DNA of 29,949 nucleotides, taken from positions 1 to 29,949 of the IMG/VR virus record IMGVR_UViG_3300036799_000135; one strand, 5' to 3'. This document shows, piece after piece, positions 1-6,616 of this stretch (its first letter is position 1; every line of letters starts with the position of its first letter). The notes beneath the pieces were generated by a model. The model had not been told where the DNA came from, searched no databases, and saw only the letters and a program-made list of their open reading frames with translations. The stretch comes from a virus. A program made the translations under genes and the position numbers.

Positions 1-2
1 TT

Positions 3-1226
3 CAGGGTGACGGCGGGGTGTTCACCTTGAATGTCGACGGCTCGGTGAACGATGAATTCCCGGGCGCCCGCGTGCCGTACGACGTGACCAACGGCCGCAC
101 GGCAGCTCCCTGGCTCAATTCCGTCTTCGCTCGACTCGGGCCCACCTTCTGGAAGATCGATATGCCCGATGTGGTCCTCAACCCCATCGGCCCCGAGAGG
201 CAGTTAGACAACGCCAGCGAGGTCTACGGCCAGGTCCAGGCATTCATCGGCTGGGGCGCGCAGATCGGCTTCTGCGCCATCTTCAACAAGAGCAACGGCA
301 ACAGCTACCTGCTCACCTACGGCAACTGGGAGCCGGACAATACGGACTCGTTCAAATTCTCAGATCAATACGATGGCGCGATTGCCTGGTGGGCTGGGAA
401 GCGCGTCACCGCGCTGGGCATATCGAACGCGAGCGGAGCTGACCGCCTGTACGTGGGCTTCCAGAACGGCACCTACTCGTGGTTCAAGCTGACCCAGAAC
501 CCGCTCGCGCTCAACAGCGGTGCGGAATATACCACCGCCCCGGCGAGCATCGACATCCCATGGCATACCGCGATGTTCGAGGCAGATACAAAATCATGGG
601 TTGCCGCCTCGATTTTTGGTCCGCAGATCACGCAGGGAAACTTCGTCAACCTGAGCTACCGACTGGCCGGCACCGCCGGCGGGCCGCCGCCCAGCGACCA
701 GATGGCGACCTACGTGTCGCTGACCGGTGACCTGATCTACTCCGGGTTCAGGCTGGACTTCCCGCCCAACGTCAACGGCAGCATGATCTCGCTGCGGGCT
801 ACGCTGACGAACTTCGACAGCACCCAGACGCCGGTGCTCGAGGGCATCGCGATCCACGAGCGCGTAATTCCGCGGTTCAGGCTCGACTACAGTGGAACGA
901 TTGACGCCCGTGATTGGGTGGCCCGCCGCGACGGCGCGGCCATGCGCCAGTCGGGCAGGCAGATCCGCCAGGTCGTCCAGCAGTTCGTGGCCAGCCCCAA
1001 CCTGGCCGTGATCGAGCTGACGGACGAGACGCTCGACAGCCTGGCGCTCTTCGACTACACCGAACGCCAGGTGCCGTGGAAGGCGGGCGGCGCGCTCCAG
1101 TGGTTGATCGATTTCAACGCCGCCCAATTCGCGACGCTCAGCGTCTATGGGATCGTCCGCCGCCTGCGCGGCACAGTGATCGGCGATCTGCGCGGATACA
1201 CGATTAGTCAGCTACGGGTGATGTGA
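3..1226 (+). CDS. Phage tail/structural protein, 5' end outside window
   Basis: The frame is open to the left edge, so this is the C-terminal 407 residues of a longer protein; the GTG at 18 is internal and is not needed as a start. The sequence is rich in Gly, Asn, Trp and aromatic residues with alternating hydrophobic strands, as in beta-rich virion proteins. The final 120 residues read like a tail-assembly module (a stretch with LTNFDSTQTPVLEGIAIHER, then a strand-rich end). It stops at 1224-1226 and the next start (ATG 1227) follows immediately, so it is co-translated with the S74 appendage protein. This placement supports a distal tail or hub role. No enzymatic motif is visible. I infer a tail protein from composition and neighbours, not from a recognised family. 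Confidence 0.6.
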   Translation, partial: QGDGGVFTLNVDGSVNDEFPGARVPYDVTNGRTAAPWLNSVFARLGPTFWKIDMPDVVLNPIGPERQLDNASEVYGQVQAFIGWGAQIGFCAIFNKSNGNSYLLTYGNWEPDNTDSFKFSDQYDGAIAWWAGKRVTALGISNASGADRLYVGFQNGTYSWFKLTQNPLALNSGAEYTTAPASIDIPWHTAMFEADTKSWVAASIFGPQITQGNFVNLSYRLAGTAGGPPPSDQMATYVSLTGDLIYSGFRLDFPPNVNGSMISLRATLTNFDSTQTPVLEGIAIHERVIPRFRLDYSGTIDARDWVARRDGAAMRQSGRQIRQVVQQFVASPNLAVIELTDETLDSLALFDYTERQVPWKAGGALQWLIDFNAAQFATLSVYGIVRRLRGTVIGDLRGYTISQLRVM

Positions 1227-2396
1227 ATGAGCGACTCAACCACTGAGCTGGGCCTGCAGCTCGCCGTCGATGCCGACGACACCGCCGACTACCTGACGAT
1301 CCGGTTGCGCCAGAGCCTGCAGTCGCTCGACGCCACCTACAACCAGGCCGGCGGTCACACGCACTCCGGCCCTCACCAGGGAGGTGCGATCTCCAGCGGT
1401 GCGTTCCTGACGGCGCTGGATCTGCCTGACTGGTTCCGCAGCACCGGCCACCGCACCGCGTATCCCTCGAGCGGCCAGGGTATCGAGATGTACTGGGATG
1501 GTGCCAACGCCGTGCTCCAGGGTTATGACCGTGGCGCCAGCACCTGGCGTCCGCTGGTCCTGGCCGGCTCGAGCATCATCCTGCAGACGGCGGGCTCGAC
1601 GCGGCTGACCGTCGACAACGCGGGCAATGTGACCATGGGTGCCTCGCTGACCGTCAACGGCACGCTGCTCGCGAACGGCGTTCAGGTCAACGGCACGGTT
1701 GCCATCGGCAACGGACTGAGCGTCACTGGCGGCAACGTCTCGATCACCAACAACCTGACCGTCAGCGGCACGACCACACTCCAGGCGGCGAGCGCGACCA
1801 CGCTGCACGCTACGGGCGCGGCCACGCTCGACTCAGCGCTGACTGTCGGCGGTACGCTCGTCGTCACCGGCATCACTACGCTGGCGACCACGCTGAACGT
1901 CAACGGCGGCCAGATCAACCTGAACAACAACGTCAGCATCTACCTGACCGGCACGGGCGCGTACCGCTGGACGAACGGCGCGTCCATCGACACCAGCGGC
2001 GGCTCGGACATGAACGCCTGGATTCCCGCCGGCGGTGGCAACTTCAAGGTGCAACACAATGGCGGCGGCTGGGCCGGCGTGCAGGCGGCGGCGTTTATGG
2101 TCCAGTCCTCGCCCCGCGCCTTCAAGACGGACATCGCGCCGATTGGCGAGCGAGCCCTGCAACTCATCGGCGAGCCCAGCCTGCGCGGCGTCAGGTTCAA
2201 CTTCCGCGACGGTGGCGCTCCAAACATCGGTTTCGTAGCCGACGACTGGCTGGCACATGTGCCCGAGATCGTGAACGTGGATGCCCAGGGCCAGGTTGCC
2301 GGAATGGACTACATGCGCGTGACGGCCATCCTCTGGGAGGTGGTGCGCGACCTTGTGCGGCGCCTGCAACCGATTGAGGAGGAATCCCTTGCCTAA
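1227..2396 (+). CDS. Tail fibre/appendage protein with C-terminal peptidase S74 chaperone domain
   Basis: 389 residues. Residues 110-245 are a Thr/Val/Gly/Asn-rich run of short beta repeats (LTVNGTLLANG, NLTVSGTTTLQAA and similar), typical of trimeric beta-helical fibres. The C-terminus from about residue 290 is an intramolecular chaperone auto-processing domain (peptidase S74). It has the Ser-Lys dyad S295 and K300 in SSPRAFKTDI, then IGFVADDW followed by VPEIV, and DYMRVTAILWEVVRDL, all in family order. In this family the chaperone helps trimerise the fibre, then cleaves itself off just before the catalytic serine. That predicts release of the last 95 or so residues here. A histidine patch (GGHTHSGPHQGG, residues 42-53) near the N-terminus resembles metal-binding fibre motifs. 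It likely binds the host surface. The ATG directly follows the upstream stop. Confidence 0.87.
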   Translation: MSDSTTELGLQLAVDADDTADYLTIRLRQSLQSLDATYNQAGGHTHSGPHQGGAISSGAFLTALDLPDWFRSTGHRTAYPSSGQGIEMYWDGANAVLQGYDRGASTWRPLVLAGSSIILQTAGSTRLTVDNAGNVTMGASLTVNGTLLANGVQVNGTVAIGNGLSVTGGNVSITNNLTVSGTTTLQAASATTLHATGAATLDSALTVGGTLVVTGITTLATTLNVNGGQINLNNNVSIYLTGTGAYRWTNGASIDTSGGSDMNAWIPAGGGNFKVQHNGGGWAGVQAAAFMVQSSPRAFKTDIAPIGERALQLIGEPSLRGVRFNFRDGGAPNIGFVADDWLAHVPEIVNVDAQGQVAGMDYMRVTAILWEVVRDLVRRLQPIEEESLA

Positions 2397-2664
2397 CCTG
2401 AGCCCATCAGCCCTGCGCCGCCTGGCGCGGTTCCACGCGCGTCTGGAGGGCGCTCAGACCGTCCTGCAGGCGGCGGACACCACCTACCGCTCCCTGGCGT
2501 CAAACTTCGAGGACGCGCTCCGGAGCGCGTGTGAGGACGCTGCTCTCGAGCTGCCCCCGCCCGGAGCTCCGGCGAACATCAAGGTCGACTGGAACACGGG
2601 CGGCGTGGTCTGGGAGCCAACCGACGAGCGAGCGAATGGCCGGGTACAGGAGGTGCCGCGATGA
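2389..2664 (+). CDS. Small phage protein of unknown function
   Basis: 91 residues from a TTG start at 2389, which I prefer over the upstream GTG at 2353. A strong Shine-Dalgarno (GAGGAGG, 2375-2382) sits 6 bases before the TTG, and this gives an 8-base overlap with the S74 gene instead of 44. The first 50 residues are predicted helical (LRRLARFHARLEGAQTVLQAADTTYRSLASNFEDALRSACEDAALEL). A short Pro/Gly-rich tail follows. It overlaps the next gene by ATGA. No family is recognised. The position between appendage and peptidase genes suggests a virion accessory or assembly protein. Confidence 0.65.
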   Translation: MPNLSPSALRRLARFHARLEGAQTVLQAADTTYRSLASNFEDALRSACEDAALELPPPGAPANIKVDWNTGGVVWEPTDERANGRVQEVPR

Positions 2665-2897
2665 GCGGATCGCAGATCGACCATGTGGTCTGGGGTGAGT
2701 ACTGGACCGACACCGAGAACGGCATCTATCGCTACTGGCGCAGCCTGAAAAGCGCCGATCCGCCCCAGTACCTGGGGCCGCCCACCAGTGACGAGATCGA
2801 GGTGAGTCCGGGCGTGGTCCAGCGAGCCTTCGCCTCCGGGGCCGTGATCGAGTGGTCGCCCGATGGCGGCGCCTCGCTGGCGAACGACCCGCTATGA
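2661..2897 (+). CDS. Small phage protein of unknown function
   Basis: 78 residues, ATG overlapping the previous stop (ATGA) with GAGGTG just upstream. The protein is aromatic-rich at the N-terminus (HVVWGEYWTDTENGIYRYWR) with short predicted strands and no Cys or membrane segment. Its stop overlaps the start of the peptidase-like gene in the same way, so the three genes at 2389-3454 are translationally coupled. No family is recognised. It may be a small tail accessory protein or a partner of the downstream peptidase. Confidence 0.65.
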   Translation: MSGSQIDHVVWGEYWTDTENGIYRYWRSLKSADPPQYLGPPTSDEIEVSPGVVQRAFASGAVIEWSPDGGASLANDPL

Positions 2898-3454
2898 CCG
2901 CGTGGTGGACGCCGGTCTGGAAGCCGACGCCCCAGGAGCCATACCCGCCCGATCCCGAGACGCCGACCCAGGAGTTCGAGTACGACCCCTGGGAACCGGC
3001 GGTAATCCAGACCTCCGACTGGACTTGCTCCTGTGCCTCCAGTGCTTGGATTTTGAATTCCATCGGTGACTTCCGCCTGGGCCGCAAGTGGAACGAGTAC
3101 GACGTAGTCAACGCCTTGAGGACGGCCACCTATCCGGGCGCCGTCGACCCTGCCTACGGGCTGGCCCGGGCGGACATGTACGACCTCGAGGTGATGTTCA
3201 ACAGCCTGGGCTATACGGTGCTGCGGAAGCAGTACCTCAACAGAGACGACATCCTGCGTTGGAGCGGTGCTTATCCGATGCAGGGGAACGGAGCAGCCTG
3301 GTATCACCACTCCGGGTTCCGGACGGTCGGGCCAGGCGTGATCGAATTGGCCAATCCCGCCCCCAATTGGAAGGGAGTCGGTAGCCAGCTCGACGCGTAC
3401 GAGGCCAGCGTCTGGGGGAGCTGGAACGGCATGGTCATCACCGGGAGGCTCTAG
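2894..3454 (+). CDS. Papain/C39-like cysteine peptidase candidate
   Basis: 186 residues from the ATG at 2894, which overlaps the upstream stop (ATGA); an earlier in-frame GTG at 2852 would overlap the previous gene by 46 bases and is less likely. After a Pro-rich N-terminus there is QTSDWTCSCASSAW with Q39 and C45/C47. Further on are H138-H139 in WYHHSGF and N154 in ELANPAP. The order Gln, Cys, His, Asn/Asp and the C-x-x-S-[AS] pattern match papain-fold peptidases of the C39-like kind. In a phage tail cluster such an enzyme could cleave cell-wall peptides during entry or act in lysis. There is no signal peptide. The assignment rests on motif order only and the catalytic Cys is ambiguous between C45 and C47. 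Confidence 0.5.
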   Translation: MTAWWTPVWKPTPQEPYPPDPETPTQEFEYDPWEPAVIQTSDWTCSCASSAWILNSIGDFRLGRKWNEYDVVNALRTATYPGAVDPAYGLARADMYDLEVMFNSLGYTVLRKQYLNRDDILRWSGAYPMQGNGAAWYHHSGFRTVGPGVIELANPAPNWKGVGSQLDAYEASVWGSWNGMVITGRL

Positions 3455-3462
3455 CTGGTGCA

Positions 3463-3936
3463 GTGGACGACACCACTCGGCAGCTACTCGACTACTGCGG
3501 CGACATCTGGGTCGCGCTCAAAGGCATCGCCGCCACGCTTGATGCGTGGAACGCCCAGCCCCGAACGGGGCGCATCACTCTCGGACAGGAGCAGCTCATG
3601 ACGATGGTTACCGAGATCCCCGCCGAGGACGTGCCGGCCCGCGTTGACTGGTACGACCGTCTGGGCACGCAGATCGACCACCAGAAGACCGATACGACGT
3701 GGTCGGCCGAGGATGAGAATGGTGCCGCGTCGGCCGCCGTTCAGGTCAACCCGGATCTGGACGCCGACACCAGCGACGAGACAGCCACCGTCCACTTCCT
3801 GGCCTCCAGCGGCCAGTTCATGGTCGTAGCGACCACGCCCGGCGAGGGTGGTGAGACCGTGCGCGCCGAGTCCCAGCTTTACAGCATCACGCCGGGCGCA
3901 CCGGCGGTTGGCGTGATCACCCTGGCCCCCTCGTGA
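3463..3936 (+). CDS. Phage protein, possible Ig-like fold
   Basis: 157 residues from a GTG; a GGGAGG element lies 15 bases upstream, rather far, so the start is the least certain part. The N-terminal 30 residues are helical. From about residue 50 the chain is strand-rich with a pattern seen in Ig-like or fibronectin-like virion domains (SAAVQVNPDLDADTSDETATVHF, then GQFMVVATTPGE, then GAPAVGVITLAPS). Such domains often decorate tails or heads and bind weakly to surface sugars. No catalytic motif is seen. The stop overlaps the first tiny membrane-protein gene by GTGA. Confidence 0.6.
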   Translation: MDDTTRQLLDYCGDIWVALKGIAATLDAWNAQPRTGRITLGQEQLMTMVTEIPAEDVPARVDWYDRLGTQIDHQKTDTTWSAEDENGAASAAVQVNPDLDADTSDETATVHFLASSGQFMVVATTPGEGGETVRAESQLYSITPGAPAVGVITLAPS

Positions 3937-4088
3937 TCACGATTGCTGGCGGCCCGACCTGGCTCACCGTGGGCTGGATCATCGCGCTGCTGGTGCTGCT
4001 GATCGACATCGTGTTCCTGGCCCTGGGCCAGATCGACCAGAAGACAGGGCTGCTGATCGGTGGAGTGGCGCTAGCGCGTCTACTGTGA
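3933..4088 (+). CDS. Tiny membrane protein, holin-like candidate
   Basis: 51 residues from a GTG that overlaps the upstream stop (GTGA). One long hydrophobic segment (GWIIALLVLLIDIVFLALG, about residues 14-32) is followed by a short polar loop (QIDQKTG) and a second weakly hydrophobic stretch ending in ALARLL. Size, hydrophobicity and position after tail genes and a peptidase candidate fit a holin or spanin-like lysis peptide. It is the first of four genes chained by 4-base overlaps. No sequence family is recognised, so holin is inference. Confidence 0.55.
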   Translation: MITIAGGPTWLTVGWIIALLVLLIDIVFLALGQIDQKTGLLIGGVALARLL

Positions 4089-4174
4089 ATGAGTGGCAGG
4101 CGTGGGTGGCGTCGGTGATCGTGATGGTGGCCCTGTTCGCGTTCCTGATCTACCTGCGCCTGCACCAGCGCTGA
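4085..4174 (+). CDS. 29-residue single-pass membrane peptide
   Basis: GTG start overlapping the preceding stop (GTGA). The product is a single transmembrane helix (WVASVIVMVALFAFLIYLRL) ending in HQR, giving an N-out/C-in positive-end topology. Its stop overlaps a CTG in the frame of the next gene (CTGA). It is too short for family assignment. Support comes from the overlap chain, the clean hydrophobic core and GC-rich third positions. It could be a lysis regulator (antiholin type) or a second holin-like peptide. Confidence 0.42.
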   Translation: MNEWQAWVASVIVMVALFAFLIYLRLHQR

Positions 4175-4320
4175 TCCGCGACGAGGATGGCCAGGACGTA
4201 GTCGAGTACGGGCTGCTGATCGCCACCGTCGCGATCGTCGTGCTGATCGCGGTGACGGCGTTCGGCTGGCAGATCGAGGGCTGGTTCAGCACACTGGCCG
4301 GTCACATCACAACGACGTGA
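4171..4320 (+). CDS. Flp/Fap type IVb pilin-like small protein
   Basis: About 49 residues. The core IRDEDGQDVVEYGLLIATVA followed by IVVLIAVTAFG closely matches the Flp/Fap pilin N-terminus: Asp/Glu-rich leader, cleavable Gly, then Glu at +5 and Tyr at +6 (G|QDVVEY), then a 20-residue hydrophobic helix. This is the signature read by prepilin peptidases. The start is uncertain. A CTG at 4171 would continue the pattern of 4-base overlaps; the GTG at 4093 or 4102 would add a Pro-rich leader and bury the 4085 gene. Flp pilins normally build Tad pili for adhesion. In a phage lysis/tail block the gene could be a captured host gene, a pilus mimic or decoy, or a holin-like protein that converged on the motif. 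Confidence 0.6.
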   Translation: MIRDEDGQDVVEYGLLIATVAIVVLIAVTAFGWQIEGWFSTLAGHITTT

Positions 4321-4528
4321 ACGGCGTGCCCTGGTGGGGCGTTCTCCTGGGGTTCCTGTCTGAGCACAGTCCGCCGTTCGTGGCGGGCTTCCTGGGCGGC
4401 GTGGTCGGCTCGCAGGCAGCCGCCTGGGTGAAGCGCAAGCGGAGCAGCACGAAGTAGACGAAGCAGGCGAGCCAGCCGAGTCCGAAGCCGGCGAGCAGCG
4501 AGCCGGCCAGCACCCACGGGTCAACCAT
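4307..4528 (-). CDS. Small single-pass membrane protein
   Basis: 73 residues from an ATG that overlaps the stop of the upstream minus-strand gene (TGATG). The N-terminus is a strong transmembrane helix (PWVLAGSLLAGFGLGWLACF, then VYFVLLRLRF). The C-terminal half is Pro/Thr/Arg-rich and polar, with several AGG/AGA codons rare in the neighbours. That tail is antisense to the plus-strand gene at 4317-4457, and it converges on the plus-strand lysis-like block. The first 40 codons have GC-rich third positions and look real; the tail may be unselected read-through to the first stop. It could be a membrane effector at the end of the RAMP/array operon or a lysis component. No family is recognised. 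Confidence 0.48.
   Translation of the reverse strand: MVDPWVLAGSLLAGFGLGWLACFVYFVLLRLRFTQAAACEPTTPPRKPATNGGLCSDRNPRRTPHQGTPFTSL
4317..4457 (+). CDS. Tiny membrane protein, last of the overlap chain
   Basis: 46 residues from a GTG overlapping the pilin-like gene stop (GTGA). Two short hydrophobic segments (WWGVLLGFL and FVAGFLGGVVGSQAAAWV) flank a polar turn with Pro-Pro. The C-terminus is strongly basic (KRKRSSTK), as in class II holins. Third positions are almost all G or C, supporting coding on this strand. It lies antisense over the 3' half of the minus-strand gene at 4307-4528, so one of the two may be spurious or the ends truly overlap. Confidence 0.45.
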   Translation: MNGVPWWGVLLGFLSEHSPPFVAGFLGGVVGSQAAAWVKRKRSSTK

Positions 4529-4680
4529 CAGATCCATCCGTACACCTTCAGCAGGACGTAGCAGAGCACGCCGCCGATCACGATCATGACCACGATGAAC
4601 GTGCCACAGGTGGCGCAGCCCAGTCCCTGGTCGTAGTCGTCGTCGTAGTTGCGGCGGCGGTACGCCTGGGACCGGGGCAC
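4528..4680 (-). CDS. Tiny membrane protein just after the array
   Basis: 50 residues from a GTG, the first possible start after an in-frame stop at 4684-4686. The N-terminus is Arg/Tyr/Asp-rich (YRRRNYDDDYDQG), a CATC motif follows, then one hydrophobic helix (FIVVMIVIGGVLCYVLLKVY). The ribosome site is poor (GAGG ends only 1-2 bases before the GTG), which lowers confidence. Its stop overlaps the next ATG, so the two minus-strand membrane genes are coupled. The final GCCGAC delimiter of the array ends 8 bases before this start, so a transcript from the RAMP operon could carry both. No family is recognised. Confidence 0.45.
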   Translation of the reverse strand: MPRSQAYRRRNYDDDYDQGLGCATCGTFIVVMIVIGGVLCYVLLKVYGWI

Positions 4681-4688
4681 GCCTCATT

Positions 4689-6547
4689 GTCGGCGGCGGG
4701 CGGCGTAGTGGGGGCGCGGCTCGAGAAGTCGGCGCTGCAATGGCTTGCGTCGTTAGGAAATGACATGTCGGTTCAGGGAAGGCTTGAGTCGCGCGGGCTT
4801 GGGTTGTCGGCCTGGGGCAGACGAGAGCTGGGCTAGGACTAGGTTGGGCTAGTCGGTTCAGACGAGGGGTAGACATGACGTGGGCGGCGCGTGGTCAGAC
4901 CTGTCGGGGTAGGGGTCGCGAATGAGCTGCCGTGGTTTGGTTTGTCGGCAGTGAGCTGACCGGAGGGGGCCCGACTTGGGGATGTCGGCGTGGAGCTGGC
5001 AAGCAATGGTGGGCGGTGGCAAGTCGGCGATGGCGTGGTTTGGCGAGGCCCGAACAAGACGGGACGAGCATAGTCGGCGATGGCATGGGCAGCTCGGACG
5101 AGGCGGGAATCGGCGGGGCGAGCGTAGTCGGCAACGATGTGGATCGGTGCTGAGAGGCAGCGGGTTGGAGTAGTCGGCAAACGGCAGGGCTCGTTCTGGC
5201 TTGGCCATGAATCGGCTTGTCGGTGATGGTCCGGCTCGGACGGCGAAGGCTCGGCTCGTGTGGTCGGGAAAGAGATCGGGGTCGACACGGGCGCGCAGTG
5301 CGTAGTCGGGGCTCGAGCGGGGTCGCGATGGCCAGGGATGACATGTCGGCAGTGACGGGGTACGACGAGACGTGCGAAGAGGCAGGTTAGTCGGCGCGGC
5401 GCAGGACTTGATGGTCGGGGCAGGCAAGGGATAGGCGCGGCTCGTTGTGGCTTGGGCCGTCAGTCGGCACAGACAAGGCATGGGTTGGGTGGTCGGCATC
5501 GCGAGGACGGGACGAGCGGGGGAACTGGGGATGGTCAGTCGGCACCGGATCGTTGTGGGTAAGGAAACGTGTCGCGTCGGCCTGGCATGGCGACGGCAAG
5601 GTTAGGCTCGGGATGTCGGACGCGCATAGAGGGGGCTCGCGCGGGGATAGGTACGGGTAGGAGATGTCGGCGGCGGCATGACTCGATTCGGAAAGAGCCG
5701 GCTTGAGGAGTCGGGTCCGATGGGGATGGGTGAGGACAGGTTGGGCTAGTCGGCCTGGGCCAGCGCTGGTGAGGCTAGGGCATGGTAAGGAGTGAAGGGA
5801 CCGGGAGCGTCGGTATCGACGGGACGGGGGCCGGCGGGCATCGACCGGGCATGTCGGCGGCGGGCGGATGAGCAATGACGGGGTTGGGCTCGCGTAGTCG
5901 CGGGAGCGGAATGGTGTTTGGCGAGATCCGGGAAGTCGGCAGCGGACTGGGGCGCGGGCAGGCACTCGGGCGGGCTGGAGGTGTCGGCAGCGCGAGGAGT
6001 TTGGGGCGACGAGGCGTGGTTTGTCGGCGGTGCAGAGCTACGACGTGCTCGAGGGCGGTGTTGGCCAGCGGGGTCGGCGTCGGCGAGGCGCGCAATCGGC
6101 TGGGGATGGGAAGTCGGGGCCGGACGGATTGGAAGCCGGCTCGAACCGACGTGGGTAGTCGGGCAGGGGCACGAGCTGGAATGAACGATGGCAAGAGGAT
6201 GACGCGACGAGGCCAGTCGGCTTCGGGGTCGGGATCGAGCTGGTTACGCATTGGTTAGTCGGCAGGGGCGAGGCCAGACGGGACACGGCTCGGACTTGAC
6301 GGGACGCGCTGTGAGCAGAACTGTGCAGTCGGCGTGCGGGCATGGCTGGGATCGCGACGGCAGGCATAGTCGGTTGGGGGCAGGCGAGTCGGCATCGAGG
6401 CTGCGCCGGTACGGCCGGACGTGCGTAGGTCGGACCAGTCGGCTGGGGCCAGACGAGCGATGATCCCCGCGTTGAGCCTGGGCTGTCGGGGAGGGTTGCG
6501 GTGGCGCGCGGAGGTCTGAAGCGCAATGCGCGGTCGCGGATAGTCGA
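4689..6547 (-). repeat. Pentanucleotide-phased short-delimiter array (about 42 units)
   Basis: On the minus strand CCGAC (mostly GCCGAC), usually followed by A/T, recurs 43 times. In plus coordinates GTCGG begins at 4689, 4728, 4767, 4806, 4852, 4903, 4944, 4984, 5023, 5073, 5127, 5173, 5219, 5263, 5305, 5345, 5390, 5414, 5463, 5492 and on to 6485 and 6543. The last and 5897 are variants (TTCGAC, GCGAC). Units are 19-70 nt, mostly 38-51. Inside them a C falls at every fifth base: words such as GAGCC, AAGCC, TACGC, ATGCC, CAACC, then a closing CGAC. 15 of 42 unit lengths are exactly 5n+4 and 11 are 5n (one six-base word). Units at 4689, 4728, 4767, 4984, 5073, 5219, 5463, 5666, 5710, 5809, 5853 and 6369 parse with every word ending in C. 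The words between are all different. Spacing is not a multiple of 3, so no protein repeat explains it. The plus strand is G-rich and C-poor throughout. No gene is supported in 4681-6616. Confidence 0.9.
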
Positions 6548-6573
6548 AATTCGAGCTGCTAAGGCGGCGTCAC

Positions 6574-6610
6574 CCCCGGCCGGCTGTGACCCGGCGCCGG
6601 GAGACCGGGG
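6574..6610 (-). other. GC-rich hairpin between RAMP gene and array
   Basis: Between the RAMP stop and the first array delimiter lies an outer pair CCCCGG (6574-6579) with CCGGGG (6605-6610) around a perfect 12-base palindrome CCCGGCGCCGGG (6590-6601). There is no T tract on either strand, so it is not a standard intrinsic terminator. It could be a leader structure, a processing site or an attenuator for the array transcript. Confidence 0.5.
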
Positions 6611-6616
6611 CGGTAT

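Noticed and set aside
4839-6526. Long minus-strand open frames (149-213 residues) across the array
   Set aside because: The strand is C-rich and poor in stops. The predicted proteins are Pro/Ser/Arg-rich with no domain, the GCCGAC motif falls in all three frames, and no ribosome sites precede the starts.
4689-6547. CRISPR array
   Set aside because: The conserved core is only 5-8 bases, unit length varies from 19 to 70, there is an internal five-base phase, and no cas1/cas2 is present.
4689-6547. TIGR-type tandem guide array
   Set aside because: Those arrays are tied to Nop-domain Tas proteins and have a fixed unit with paired short spacers. No Nop-domain protein is seen here and units vary in length.
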